Assembly (NCBI GenBank): GCA_027489245.1
Contig: JAIYAC010000002.1
Span: forward strand, 62,001 to 126,000
Direction of reading: 5' to 3'
Origin: Neisseriaceae bacterium
Lineage (GTDB): Bacteria > Pseudomonadota > Gammaproteobacteria > Burkholderiales > Chromobacteriaceae
DNA: 64,000 nucleotides
A model generated the notes under the pieces. That model did no database searches and was not told where the DNA came from. It saw only the letters and a program-made list of their open reading frames with translations. A program made the translations under genes and the position numbers. Shown here in pieces: positions 8,445-17,008 of this stretch. The stretch's first letter is position 1, and each line of letters starts with the position of its first letter.

Positions 8445-10049
8445 ATGAAAATCGTATCAAAAATAATAGCCATTATTATCAGCAGTAGTCTGGCATTAGC
8501 GTTAGTGGGCAGTTTAGGTGTATGGAAAATCAATGAAGCGGAAAAGCGCTTTGATTATTTTACTGACAATATTCTGCCCAGTATTCATATCCTTAACGAC
8601 TCGAAAAACGATATCTGGCAAGTACGGGTATTGTTCTGGAAGCATATGGCGGAGCCAGATGTGGCCAGGAAAAAACAATACGAATCAGAAATTTATGCAC
8701 TTTTTGACGATATAGACAAAAACTTTGCGCAGTATGCAAATTATGTAACGGATGAGCAGGATAAAAATCTGTTCGAGCGCAGCAAAGCCATGTATGCGGT
8801 ATATAAGTCGGAACTCAAACCCATGCTGGACTTATCGCGTAGTGGCGACATGCAGACCGCGGTGCAAACTGCCAGTGGTGGCCACGGCAATGATCTGATC
8901 AAGGTATGGGAAGAACATATTGCCTATAACGACCAGCTCAGCCAGCAGACCGACAATGCCAATGCCGATGCAACCCAGCGTGCCAAGCTGCAATTTGCCT
9001 TGATCGTGCTGGCCACCATTGTCTTGCTGGCGACGGCAGGTGGTCTGCTGTCACGCTCTATTCGCCTTGGCTTGGCCCGTTTGCAAGGCGCAATCAGTGA
9101 TATTAGCCGTGATCTGGATTTCCGCCGCCGCGTGGGCTGCGATGGTCGTGATGAAGTCAGCCTGGCGGCTGGCGATTTTGATGGCCTCACTGCCCGTTTG
9201 CAGCAAAGCTTGCACAGCCTGCAAAGTGGCATTGTGCAGGTGTCGGCCGCTTCGCAGCAGTTGCAAGATGCTTCGCAGCAGGTGGCCAGTAGCGCCAGCC
9301 AGCAAAGCCATGCCTCTGCACAGATGGCTGCCGCGGTAGAGGAAATGACGGTAAGCCTGAGCCACGTGGCAGACCGGGCTAGCGAAGCGCAAGCCTTGTC
9401 TGCGGCTGGCGCCCAGCAGGCTAGCGAGGGCGAGCGGGCGATCGAGCAGGTGGTGAGTGACATCAGCACCATTGCCAGCACGGTGAGCGACACTGCCACG
9501 CAAATGACGGCACTGGCCGAGCGTAGCCAGAGTATTGCCTCGGTGGTCAGCGTGATTCGCGATGTGGCCGACCAGACCAACCTGTTGGCCTTGAACGCGG
9601 CGATCGAGGCGGCCCGCGCTGGCGAGAGCGGCCGTGGTTTTGCCGTGGTGGCCGACGAGGTGCGCAAGCTGGCGGAGCGCACTGCTGCATCTACCCAGGA
9701 AATCGGCCAGATTATCCAGGCGATCCAGCAGGTCAGCGGTAATGTGGTGGCGCAAATGGAGCAGGCGGTCACGCAGGTCGCGCGTGGCCAGCAAGGTGTG
9801 GTGTCGGCACGCGTCAACATCCTGCAGCTGCTGGATGGCGCCCGCCAGAGTGCCTTGCTGGTGGCGGAAATCAGTAACGCCATTCTGGAGCAAAGTGCGG
9901 CGACCAATAGCATCGCCAGGCAGGTAGAGCAGGTCGCACAGGGTGCCGAGACCAATAGCGAGGCTGCGGGCAGGGCTGCAGGCCTGGCCGACACGCTGGA
10001 CACCGTGGCCGTGCAGATGCGCGAAGAGGCCGACTGTTACCGCGTGTAG
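8445..10049 (+). CDS. Methyl-accepting chemotaxis protein (first of tandem pair)
   Basis: The 534-residue chemoreceptor begins [13 protein letters not shown] at 8445, after GGTGAGAG; a longer upstream frame is unlikely because the paralogue at 10428 starts at the same place and has the same length. The N-terminal membrane helix, four-helix-bundle-type periplasmic domain (about 30-190) and second membrane helix (about 190-212) precede a HAMP-like region and the cytoplasmic signalling hairpin, with the invariant tip in [20 protein letters not shown]. No C-terminal pentapeptide for CheR is seen. The first 400 bp are clearly AT-richer than the rest, suggesting a sensor half of different origin from the signalling half. 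Confidence 0.95.
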   Translation: MKIVSKIIAIIISSSLALALVGSLGVWKINEAEKRFDYFTDNILPSIHILNDSKNDIWQVRVLFWKHMAEPDVARKKQYESEIYALFDDIDKNFAQYANYVTDEQDKNLFERSKAMYAVYKSELKPMLDLSRSGDMQTAVQTASGGHGNDLIKVWEEHIAYNDQLSQQTDNANADATQRAKLQFALIVLATIVLLATAGGLLSRSIRLGLARLQGAISDISRDLDFRRRVGCDGRDEVSLAAGDFDGLTARLQQSLHSLQSGIVQVSAASQQLQDASQQVASSASQQSHASAQMAAAVEEMTVSLSHVADRASEAQALSAAGAQQASEGERAIEQVVSDISTIASTVSDTATQMTALAERSQSIASVVSVIRDVADQTNLLALNAAIEAARAGESGRGFAVVADEVRKLAERTAASTQEIGQIIQAIQQVSGNVVAQMEQAVTQVARGQQGVVSARVNILQLLDGARQSALLVAEISNAILEQSAATNSIARQVEQVAQGAETNSEAAGRAAGLADTLDTVAVQMREEADCYRV

Positions 10050-10107
10050 TGCACGCAGCAAGCTGGTGGCGAGTGGCCAGCCATATGTATTGATTTCCCG
10101 TCATCAG

Positions 10108-10132
10108 GCCGGTGTGCATGCACCGGCTTTTT
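10108..10132 (+). terminator. Terminator after first tandem MCP
   Basis: A 7-bp GC stem (GCCGGTG/CACCGGC) with a 6-base loop is followed by TTTTT, 58 bp after the stop. Confidence 0.85.
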
Positions 10133-10285
10133 CACGCCTGCCCGTCTGGCCGCTTACCACGCTGTGTGCATTTAAGCCACAAGGGTTTTTCTGCTTAAAT
10201 CTTTGAAACAAAACGGTAAAAGCAGGCTAGCGTGCAGCAGCGCGCCATGATTGCCACCCGTGTGCGGGTACCCCATACACCAAGT

Positions 10286-10307
10286 TCGATAAATGAACAC
10301 TTATCGA
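10286..10307. promoter_or_regulatory. Inverted repeat upstream of second MCP
   Basis: TCGATAA (10286-10292) and TTATCGA (10301-10307) are exact reverse complements 8 bp apart, 120 bp upstream of the start. The rest of the 378-bp spacer (10050-10427) holds only the terminator. The repeat could be an operator; GATAA also resembles the -10 of flagellar sigma-28 promoters, but no matching -35 was found. Confidence 0.4.
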
Positions 10308-10427
10308 CATGATATATTCCGTCCGCTTTTTTGCGCTTGAGGAATTATGCAATAAAAATCAAAAGCCTAAAACGACAGACGGCAGCGCAAATGGGCAAAC
10401 CTGTCGTATCTACCCAAGGGCATTGCA

Positions 10428-12032
10428 ATGAAGATCGTATCAAAACTTATCCTGGCGTTTGTCTGTAGCTGTTGTGTGGTGGTGATAGTGGGGCTGGCCG
10501 GCGTGTTCAAGCTGAACCAGGCCGACGAGCGTTTTGATGCTTTTACCGGCAACATCCTGCCCAGTGTTGAATTACTGGGCAAGGTGGGCAACCTCACATG
10601 GTCGGCGCGTAATGAGGTCTGGAAGCATCTGGCCAACCCAGATGCCGAGGCCAAGCTGAAGTCCGAACAGGTCATTAACAAGCGGCTGGATGAGGTCGAA
10701 CAATCGCTGAAAGCCTACGAGCCGATGCTGGTGGATGCAGAAGACAAGCGCCTGCTGGAACAAACCCGGCAAGCCCTGCGTGTCTATCGTGACGGCCTGG
10801 CGCCGACGCTAGCGCTATCACGTAGCGGCGAGCAGCAGGCAGCGGTTACCCGTGCATTGCAAGGGCGTGGCAATGCGCTGGTGGCGGCACTGGACGAACA
10901 CGTGCTGTACAACCGCAAGCTGGCCGAAAACCTGCAACAGGCCAATAGCGAGGCTGCCCATAGCGCGCTGACCCAGCTGCTGGTGGTGCTGGCTGTGGTG
11001 GTACTGGCGATGGCGCTGGGTGGTACCTTACTGTGCCGCGCCATCTCGCAAGGCTTGCGCCAGATGCAGCACGCCATGGCCGGTATCAGCAGCGATCTGG
11101 ACTTTACCCGCCGTGTAGCGGTAACGCAGCAGGATGAAATCGGCGTGACCACCACCGCCTTCAATGCGCTGCTGGATAAGCTGCAGCCCAGCCTGCAAGA
11201 CATGAAGCACGGCATTGTAGAGGTATCGTCCACGGCACAGCAGCTGCAGCAAGCTTCTGGCAGTGTGGCAGACAGCTCGGCGCAGCAAAGTCATGCCTCC
11301 GCCCATATGGCGGCGGCGGTAGAGCAGATGACCGTGAGCCTGAGCCATGTGGCCGACCGTGCGCGCGAGGCGCACAGCCTGTCGGCAGAAGGCGCCGGGC
11401 AAGCCAGCCTGGGGCAACAGGCTATCGGGCAGGTGGTCGCGGATATCCAGGGCATTGCCAGCACGGTGTCGGACACCGCCCACGAGATCGGTCAGCTGGC
11501 TGAGCGTAGCCAGAGCATCGAGTCGGTGGTCAACGTGATTCGTGATGTGGCCGAGCAAACCAACTTGCTGGCGCTGAATGCCGCTATCGAGGCGGCGCGT
11601 GCCGGCGAAAGTGGCCGCGGCTTTGCCGTGGTAGCGGACGAGGTGCGCAAGCTGGCCGAACGTACCGCTGCATCGACACAGGAAATCGGCAAGATCATTA
11701 CCGCCATCCAGCAGGTAACGGGCAATGTGGTCAGCCGTATGGAGCAGGCGGTAGGCCAGGTAGAACGTGGTCAGCAGGGTGTCAGCTCGGCACAGCAAAA
11801 TATTGCGCAGCTGCTGGCCGGGGCACAAGCCAGTGCACGTGTGGTGCAAGAGATTTCCGAGGCCATCCGCGAACAAAGCATGGCCACCAACAGCATTGCG
11901 CTGCAGGTAGAAACCGTGGCGCAGCGTGCTGAGGCCAATAGTGGTGCAGCCGGCCATGCGGCCAACATTGCCACCGGCCTGGAGCGTGTGGCGGCCAGCA
12001 TGCAGCAGGAGGTGAGCGCTTACCGGGTGTGA
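10428..12032 (+). CDS. Methyl-accepting chemotaxis protein (second of tandem pair)
   Basis: The 534-residue chemoreceptor is a close paralogue of the preceding gene, with the same length and architecture: TM helix, four-helix-bundle sensor ([20 protein letters not shown] against the sister's [19 protein letters not shown]), second TM, HAMP-like segment, and signalling domain with [20 protein letters not shown]. The signalling halves are nearly identical and the sensor halves diverged, which indicates duplication followed by ligand specialisation. Unlike its sister it has uniform high GC. A strong terminator follows. Confidence 0.95.
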   Translation: MKIVSKLILAFVCSCCVVVIVGLAGVFKLNQADERFDAFTGNILPSVELLGKVGNLTWSARNEVWKHLANPDAEAKLKSEQVINKRLDEVEQSLKAYEPMLVDAEDKRLLEQTRQALRVYRDGLAPTLALSRSGEQQAAVTRALQGRGNALVAALDEHVLYNRKLAENLQQANSEAAHSALTQLLVVLAVVVLAMALGGTLLCRAISQGLRQMQHAMAGISSDLDFTRRVAVTQQDEIGVTTTAFNALLDKLQPSLQDMKHGIVEVSSTAQQLQQASGSVADSSAQQSHASAHMAAAVEQMTVSLSHVADRAREAHSLSAEGAGQASLGQQAIGQVVADIQGIASTVSDTAHEIGQLAERSQSIESVVNVIRDVAEQTNLLALNAAIEAARAGESGRGFAVVADEVRKLAERTAASTQEIGKIITAIQQVTGNVVSRMEQAVGQVERGQQGVSSAQQNIAQLLAGAQASARVVQEISEAIREQSMATNSIALQVETVAQRAEANSGAAGHAANIATGLERVAASMQQEVSAYRV

Positions 12033-12046
12033 GCAGGGTGCCTGAC

Positions 12047-12078
12047 AAAAAAGCCGGCGTGCGATGCCGGCTTTTTTT
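12047..12078 (+). terminator. Terminator after second tandem MCP
   Basis: AAAAAAGCCGGC and GCCGGCTTTTTTT flank a 7-base loop, 14 bp after the stop. The A-run lets it also serve the convergent acetyltransferase gene. Confidence 0.9.
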
Positions 12079-12089
12079 GTGCCTGCGGT

Positions 12090-12518
12090 CTAGGGCTGTG
12101 GCCCGTCCGGGATCAGCCGCTTGCCCAGGCTAACCGCTTCGTCCTGCGCGTAGCCCAGCTGCTGGTAGAAGGCCAGCACCGCGGTGTTGCTGCTGCGTAC
12201 CTGCAGGTTCAGCTTGGGGCAGCCGCGCGCCAGCAGTGCGGCCTCGATATGCGCCATCATGGCGCGGCCATAGCCCAGGCCCTGCGCGCCGGGCTGCACG
12301 GCCAGGTAGTTTACCCAGCCACGGTGGCCGTCGTAGCCGGCCATGGCGCTGGCCACCAGCCGGCCATCCGCCTCACCCACCAGAAACAGCTCGCGCTGTA
12401 CGGTGAGCTTGCGCTGGATGTCGCGCAGCGGGTCGTTCCAAGGCCGTGTCAGGCCGCAGGCCTGCCACAGCGCAATGACGGCGTCGGTATCGGTGTCGGT
12501 AAACGGGCGAATCAGCAT
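12090..12518 (-). CDS. ypeA: GNAT family acetyltransferase, YpeA-like
   Basis: The 142-residue protein aligns well with E. coli YpeA: ALWQACGLTRPWNDP, GYDGHRGWVNYLAVQP, GLGYGRAMM (acetyl-CoA loop) and ARGCPKLNLQV with a C-terminal LGYAQDEAVSLGKRLI. It is a single-domain GNAT enzyme; the acyl acceptor is unknown. The start at 12518 is preferred over the longer frame because AGGA precedes it. Confidence 0.9.
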   Translation of the reverse strand: MLIRPFTDTDTDAVIALWQACGLTRPWNDPLRDIQRKLTVQRELFLVGEADGRLVASAMAGYDGHRGWVNYLAVQPGAQGLGYGRAMMAHIEAALLARGCPKLNLQVRSSNTAVLAFYQQLGYAQDEAVSLGKRLIPDGPQP

Positions 12519-12567
12519 GAGCGCATTCCTGCACGATTGATACGGCATCATGGCATGCACGGCGGCG

Positions 12568-12580
12568 TGCGGCCAACCTT
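12568..12580 (-). repeat. Uptake-like 13-mer abutting a stop codon
   Basis: This perfect copy reads TGCGGCCAACCTT on the plus strand. Its last two bases are the end of the DUF3291 stop codon. Confidence 0.75.
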
Positions 12581-13028
12581 AGCCGGTGGGCGCGTCGAAG
12601 CGGCGGGCAAAGGTAAACGCGGTCGGCCCGGGGCCGTGTTGTGCCAGCTGCGCCAGCCGGGCGGCGGCCTCTTCCAGCGTGGGGCGGTGGCCGTGCGGCA
12701 CCCACCACAGTACCTGGGCGGGGGTGTCCATGCGGGCAAACCATTCGCGGCGGCGGCGGAAGAAATCCACGTGTTCGCTGCGGTAGGCAAAGTCGGCCAG
12801 CGCATCGATGCTGTCCCACACCGACATGTTCACGATGACATCGTCGCCAAACGGGCGGAAGGCGGTGGCGTCGCCGCCGTCGTCTTTCAGTCGCCACACA
12901 AAACCGGGCGAGGCCTCGCCCAGCGCGTTGATGCGCTCAAGGTTGGCCGCAAAGTCGTGCAGCGGCGGTGAATCGAGCGGTGCCAGCAAGGTGGCAATAT
13001 TGAGCTGGGCGAGCTGGTAAGTGGGCAT
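12579..13028 (-). CDS. DUF3291 domain-containing protein
   Basis: The 149-residue protein shows the DUF3291 pattern: YQLAQLNIATLLAPLDSP, DFAANLERINALGEASPGFVW, then FRRRREWFARMDTPAQVLWW and HRPTLEEAAARL. This is a ferredoxin-like alpha/beta fold related to antibiotic-biosynthesis monooxygenase-type dimers; function unknown. The start at 13028 is set by GGAGG. One uptake-like 13-mer lies inside the gene (12939-12951) and another overlaps its stop. Confidence 0.85.
   Translation of the reverse strand: MPTYQLAQLNIATLLAPLDSPPLHDFAANLERINALGEASPGFVWRLKDDGGDATAFRPFGDDVIVNMSVWDSIDALADFAYRSEHVDFFRRRREWFARMDTPAQVLWWVPHGHRPTLEEAAARLAQLAQHGPGPTAFTFARRFDAPTG
12939..12951 (+). repeat. Uptake-like 13-mer inside DUF3291 gene
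   Basis: Perfect AAGGTTGGCCGCA, one of only two perfect copies in the window that lie inside a coding sequence. Confidence 0.75.
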
Positions 13029-13163
13029 GGCAGCCTCCGGTGGGGGATGCCATGCAGATGATGCCGCGCTGGCAGGTTTCAAGTGCGTCTGGCCAGTAAA
13101 ATCAAAGACCTGTACCGCATTGCCGCGCTCGCCCGGCACGTTTCTGCTGGTGGCTGCGGCGGC

Positions 13164-13505
13164 TTAGTCGTCGCGCGTCAGCACGCTCAGCAGCTCGATC
13201 TCGAACAGCAGGTTGCTGTTGGGCGGGATCATGTCGCCCACCTGGCGCTCGCCGTAGGCCAGCGCTGCCGGTACCCACAGCTTGCGCTTGCCGCCCACGC
13301 GCATGCCGGCCAGGCCGAGGATCCAGCCCTGGATCACGCGCTTGTTGCTGAGGATGCACTCGAACGGCTGCCCCTTGCGCTGCGAGCTGTCGAACTCGGT
13401 GCCGTCTTCCAGCCAGCCGGTGTAGTGCGCGGTAATCAGCGCGCCGCGCTCGGCGGCTTTGCCCTCGCCCACGATGATGTCTTCGATTGTTACGCTGTCG
13501 CTCAT
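13164..13505 (-). CDS. FKBP-type peptidyl-prolyl cis-trans isomerase
   Basis: The 113-residue single-domain FKBP carries the conserved elements ITAHYTGWLEDGTEFDSS, VIQGWILGLAGMRVGGKRKL, PAALAYGE and IPPNSNLLFEIELL, covering the usual active-site aromatic residues. It has no signal peptide, so it should act in the cytoplasm as a folding catalyst. It appears monocistronic. Confidence 0.95.
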   Translation of the reverse strand: MSDSVTIEDIIVGEGKAAERGALITAHYTGWLEDGTEFDSSQRKGQPFECILSNKRVIQGWILGLAGMRVGGKRKLWVPAALAYGERQVGDMIPPNSNLLFEIELLSVLTRDD

Positions 13506-13557
13506 GGCGGCCTCCCGCTAAGTGAAGGCGGCATTTTAGGCGTAGTTGGCCGCGCTT

Positions 13558-13950
13558 TCACCCACGGCGTGTGCGCTGGCGTGTTTCGCCACGCGCTTCG
13601 CGCTCGAACGGGTTATCCACATACGGGCGCCGCCCGCGCAGCCACAGCCACAGGCTGGCCGCCGGGTAGGCCAGCAACAGCAAGCCGCCCCAGCGCTCGT
13701 ACTGGCGCACGTGGATATGCTCGTGCTGCCGCCAGTGCGCCAGCACCGCCGGGCTGATGCCCACGACCACGTGGCCCAGCGTGATGGCGCAAAACGGCAG
13801 CCGCGCCAGCGGGCGCCACGGCGGGGCGGCCACCTCCAGCACGCCGTCGCAGCGTTGCGCGCGGCCACCTGCCAGCCATAAGGGCAGCGCCAGCAGCAGG
13901 CCGACGGCGCTGGCAGGGGCGGCCCATAGATAGTGTGCCAGGCGGCGCAT
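13558..13950 (-). CDS. Conserved membrane protein with HExxH-like motif
   Basis: The 130-residue protein has an N-terminal hydrophobic segment (about 8-27), a middle GHVVVGISPAVLAHWRQHEHIHVRQYERWG, and a second hydrophobic segment before RRPYVDNPFEREA. The block HEHIHVRQYERWG recurs in hypothetical proteins of many bacteria, and its HEHIH fits the HExxH zinc-protease signature; whether it is catalytic is unknown. Two bases separate its start from the stop of the upstream SnoaL-like gene, so it is probably cotranscribed with it. Confidence 0.7.
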   Translation of the reverse strand: MRRLAHYLWAAPASAVGLLLALPLWLAGGRAQRCDGVLEVAAPPWRPLARLPFCAITLGHVVVGISPAVLAHWRQHEHIHVRQYERWGGLLLLAYPAASLWLWLRGRRPYVDNPFEREARGETRQRTRRG

Positions 13951-13952
13951 GC

Positions 13953-14321
13953 TTAGTAGCGCTCCACCGCCACCTGCCGTGTTGGCGGGCTGTAGTCTTC
14001 CGGCCACCAGTCGTCGATGCGCCAGATCAGGCCGTCTTTCAGCGTGAAGAAGGCGATGCCGGTGAGCGTGTGCTGTTCCACGTGGAACGCTGTGGTGGTG
14101 ACGGCGCTGTTGCCGTCGGCGATCAGCCACGTGATGCTGACGGTCCAGTCGCCCGGGTAGGTGGCGTAAAAGGCGACGAAGGCGTCGATGCCGCGAATCA
14201 GCTCGCGCGTTTGCGGCACGCGGTATTCGATGCCGGGGTGCAGCGTGGCGGCAAACGCCGGCCAGTTGCGGGCATTGGCCAGCGCCCAGTGGCGGGTGAT
14301 CAGGTCGTAGGTGTGACGCAT
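13953..14321 (-). CDS. SnoaL-like/NTF2-fold protein
   Basis: The 122-residue protein looks like a SnoaL-type NTF2-fold enzyme: an N-terminal helix (TYDLITRHWALANARNWPAF), TLHPGIEYRVPQT, GIDAFVAFYATYP and LKDGLIWRIDDWWPED at the end. Such proteins act as small-molecule isomerases or cyclases, or as binding scaffolds. The start at 14321 follows CGGAA. It is part of a run of small same-strand genes (13558-15617) with cupin and VOC members. Confidence 0.8.
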   Translation of the reverse strand: MRHTYDLITRHWALANARNWPAFAATLHPGIEYRVPQTRELIRGIDAFVAFYATYPGDWTVSITWLIADGNSAVTTTAFHVEQHTLTGIAFFTLKDGLIWRIDDWWPEDYSPPTRQVAVERY

Positions 14322-14361
14322 CTGAGTTCCGTGAAAGATTGGCCGCAGCGGGCGGTGTGGT

Positions 14362-14871
14362 TCAGCTGACGGTGTCGTCGCTGCCGGCCTGACCGTCCCA
14401 GTAGGCCAGGGTGGCCTTGCTGTCGAAACCCTGCCCCAGGCTGCGCACGCCAACGCGGCCACTTTCCGGGTACACCACCACCTCGTGCGGGTTGCGCTCG
14501 CCAATGATCAGGTAGCGGCACAGGGCGTCGCTGTGGTTGTACAGCGCGTGGCCTACCTGTTGGCCGGCCGGAAAGCACACGTAGTCGCCACTTTGCATGC
14601 GGTAGCGCTGTTCGCCCAGCTGCAGGGTGAGCTCGCCGTCCAGGATCAGCAGGTGTTCTTCTTCCTGCATGTGGTAGTGCAGCGGGCAGGCTTGCTTGCC
14701 CGGCGCCAGCTCTTCGCGGCAGACGCCCACGTGCTGCGCGCCGCCAAAGTTGCCCAGCTGTTGATAACGCACGCCGAAGCGGCTGCCCTGTTGATAACTT
14801 TCCCAGGGTACGCTGTCGGCGGCAAACGGCTCACAGGCGCCGTCGGTATTGCGTGGGGTATGAGCGTCCAT
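14362..14871 (-). CDS. Cupin domain protein
   Basis: The 169-residue single-domain cupin shows motif 1 as PLHYHMQEEEHLLILDGELTL (metal-binding His, His, Glu) and motif 2 as FPAGQQVGHALYNH. Residues 1-45 form an N-terminal arm (SVPWESYQQGSRFGVRYQQL). It could be a mononuclear-metal dioxygenase, isomerase or sensor; the substrate is not deducible. It lies 9 bp downstream of another cupin gene. Confidence 0.85.
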   Translation of the reverse strand: MDAHTPRNTDGACEPFAADSVPWESYQQGSRFGVRYQQLGNFGGAQHVGVCREELAPGKQACPLHYHMQEEEHLLILDGELTLQLGEQRYRMQSGDYVCFPAGQQVGHALYNHSDALCRYLIIGERNPHEVVVYPESGRVGVRSLGQGFDSKATLAYWDGQAGSDDTVS

Positions 14872-14880
14872 GTGCTGTTC

Positions 14881-15210
14881 CTAATCGACAATAAACAGCG
14901 TGGCGCCCACCGGCGTGGACGAGCGGTGCGGTTCGGCGTGGTCGGCTACCTGGTAGCTGGTGCCCGGTGTCAGCACGTAGCGGCGGCCGTCTGCCAGCTC
15001 GGTATGCAGCTCGCCGCTCAGGCACAGCAGGATGTGGCCTTTGTGGCACCAGTGGTCGGCCAGGTAGCCGGGGCTGTATTCCACCATGCGCACGCGGATG
15101 GCGCCGAACTGTGCCGTACGCCACCAGGCGGTGCCGCTTTCGCCGGGGTGTTCCGTACGCGGGATGGCAGCCCAGTCGGTGGTGCCGAAGGGGATGTTGT
15201 CTAGTTGCAT
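14881..15210 (-). CDS. DHCW-motif cupin fold protein
   Basis: The 109-residue protein has the hallmark LADHWCHKGHILLCLSGEL, in which the first cupin motif is replaced by D-H-W-C-H-K-G-H; it is closed by LTPGTSYQVADHAEPHRS. This subfamily is known only by its motif. Its first 10 bases overlap the end of the VOC gene (15201-15210), so translation is probably coupled. Confidence 0.85.
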   Translation of the reverse strand: MQLDNIPFGTTDWAAIPRTEHPGESGTAWWRTAQFGAIRVRMVEYSPGYLADHWCHKGHILLCLSGELHTELADGRRYVLTPGTSYQVADHAEPHRSSTPVGATLFIVD

Positions 15211-15617
15211 GTGGGCTCCTGGCTGGCTTGCGCGGCGTGGTTTTCGCGCAGGTGGAAGATATTGCCTTCCGGGTCGTGGCCGTTGCACACGGTAAAGCCC
15301 GGCCCCTGGTAGCGTTCGCGGTACAGCGCCCCGCCCTGTGCTGCGGCCAACTGCGCGGCATCGGCCAGGCTGGGCACGGTAAAGAATAGCTTGATGGCTT
15401 GTTCGCTACGCGGTTGCGGCGGGGTGTCGATGTGCACCTTGGCCGCAATATGCGGCGGCATGGCGTGCACGATGAGCTGGAAATCGGCGTTGGCCAGCAC
15501 TTGGTGCTCGGCGTCACCGTGCAGTAGCTGCATGCCTAGCAGCTGCTGGTAGAAGGCGGCCAACTGCGGCAGATGGCGGGCGTAGATCAAGGCGCCGGCG
15601 CGGGCGGGACCTGGCAT
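15201..15617 (-). CDS. VOC (glyoxalase/dioxygenase fold) family protein
   Basis: The 138-residue protein has two beta-alpha-beta-beta-beta modules: ALIYARHLPQLAAFYQQLLG at the start, and a second module ending GFTVCNGHDPEGNIFHLREN, the typical metal-binding end of the fold. Candidate roles are glyoxalase-like enzyme or small-molecule binding protein. It is first in the cluster VOC - DHCW cupin - cupin - SnoaL - membrane protein. Confidence 0.85.
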   Translation of the reverse strand: MPGPARAGALIYARHLPQLAAFYQQLLGMQLLHGDAEHQVLANADFQLIVHAMPPHIAAKVHIDTPPQPRSEQAIKLFFTVPSLADAAQLAAAQGGALYRERYQGPGFTVCNGHDPEGNIFHLRENHAAQASQEPTCN

Positions 15618-15688
15618 GGCAAGCTCCTGTCATGGGCAAGCCTGTACCCTACCCCAGTTGCGCCCGCTTTGTCCTGCGCCGCGCGGGC

Positions 15689-15853
15689 CTAGGTGGCCAC
15701 GCTGCCGGCGGTGGGGAGCGGCTGCTGGTAGCCCACCGGGGCGTCCAGCTCGAACAGCCACACCACCAGCATCAGCAGTAGCAGGATCAGCATCATTTGC
15801 AGCGGCCAGCGGGTGGCCGGGTCGCGCCACAGGCGTTGCCAAAGCTTGCGCAT
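15689..15853 (-). CDS. Small single-pass membrane protein
   Basis: This 54-residue ORF begins MRKLWQRLWRD, has one hydrophobic helix (about residues 18-36, MMLILLLLMLVVWLFE) with positive residues before it, and ends in a short Pro/Gly tail. Its start is 8 bp after the stop of the upstream multi-spanning membrane protein, which suggests an operon. No family was recognised. Confidence 0.55.
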   Translation of the reverse strand: MRKLWQRLWRDPATRWPLQMMLILLLLMLVVWLFELDAPVGYQQPLPTAGSVAT

Positions 15854-15861
15854 GACCGTGC

Positions 15862-16866
15862 CTATTTCAGCGGTGGCAGGCCGCGTGCCAGCCCGGCGGG
15901 CAGGCGGGGCAGCAAGGCGCGGCGGCAGTGTTGCCAGAAGGCGGACAAGGTGAGCAGGCCGCCACCGATCAGCAGTCCGGCCACGGCAAAGCCATCGGCC
16001 GCCAGGCCCGCGGTTTGCAGCAGGTGGCTAAAGGCGTACAGCACGTAAGCCAGGGCCGACACCATCAGCGCGCGGCGGTCGATGGCCAGCGATACCAGGG
16101 CAAACAGCGCGTACAGCCCCAGCACCACCACCAGCGCCGGCAGGCCGGCGGTGCCTTGCAAAATGCCCAGCATGTCAAAGAAAGAATGCACCATCAGCGG
16201 CGCGGCCAGCATGTGCAGCCAGAAGGCCACGTCGGACTGGCGCTGCAGGCGCGCCGGGTCTTGTTTGTCCCAGTACATGGCCAGCGCAAAAGTGGCCACG
16301 CCGCCGGCCAGTATCATGGGCGCGGCGTACAGCCGCAGGCCGGGCATGGCGCTGATCAGCAAGCCAATCACCATCACCAGCAGGGCGCCGGTACCGGCCG
16401 CCACGGTCAGCGGTACGCGAAAGCGCCGCCAGTGCAGCCAGGCGGCCAGCGCAGCACTGCTGCCACCGGCCAGCACCATCAGCTCGTCCGGCCGGTTTTC
16501 CTGCCCCAGCAGCGCGAGGATGGCCACCGGGCAGGCCGCCACAAACGCGCCCAGCAGGGCAATGGCCGGCAGCGCCATGCGGCGGCGGCGGACAAAGTAC
16601 TCGGCCAGCCCCCACGCCACGGCGGCTACCGCCACGGCACCAGCAGCAGGGGCCAGCAGGCTGCCCAGCCACGCCACCGAACCCAGCAGCAGGATGCAGG
16701 CGATCACCACAAAAATATCGTTAAAGCCAGACAGCAGGCGGAAGTGTTCCTCATCGGCCAGCGCAGTGTGCTGGCGCTGTGCTACTAGGGCGCGAAAATC
16801 GCGCACGGCATCCTGGCTGAAGATGCCGGTGTCTACGGCGGCGTTCAGGTCGTCATCGCTATACAT
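15862..16866 (-). CDS. Multi-spanning membrane protein
   Basis: The 334-residue protein has a soluble N-terminus (MYSDDDLNAAVDTGIFSQDAVRDFRALV) and about nine to ten hydrophobic helices from residue 55 onward. The N-terminal short helical motif followed by many TMs resembles DUF2157/DUF4401-like proteins, but I cannot place it firmly. The start at 16866 is the most likely of several in-frame ATGs. The small membrane protein gene follows 8 bp after its stop. Confidence 0.75.
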   Translation of the reverse strand: MYSDDDLNAAVDTGIFSQDAVRDFRALVAQRQHTALADEEHFRLLSGFNDIFVVIACILLLGSVAWLGSLLAPAAGAVAVAAVAWGLAEYFVRRRRMALPAIALLGAFVAACPVAILALLGQENRPDELMVLAGGSSAALAAWLHWRRFRVPLTVAAGTGALLVMVIGLLISAMPGLRLYAAPMILAGGVATFALAMYWDKQDPARLQRQSDVAFWLHMLAAPLMVHSFFDMLGILQGTAGLPALVVVLGLYALFALVSLAIDRRALMVSALAYVLYAFSHLLQTAGLAADGFAVAGLLIGGGLLTLSAFWQHCRRALLPRLPAGLARGLPPLK

Positions 16867-16987
16867 GGTGGGTCCGGGCGGGGTGGCCGCGTGATGGTGG
16901 GCACCCATTATTTGCCCAGCATGGCCTGGCGGCAAGCCTGTGTGCCGCTTCGATAGTGGCGGCTTGTCGTGGCAGGCTTGGCTGGCA

Positions 16988-17000
16988 AAGGTTGGCCGCA
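16988..17000 (+). repeat. Uptake-like 13-mer downstream of lysE-like gene
   Basis: Perfect AAGGTTGGCCGCA, 8 bp beyond the stop of the transporter gene. Confidence 0.75.
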
Positions 17001-17008
17001 GGGGTGGC

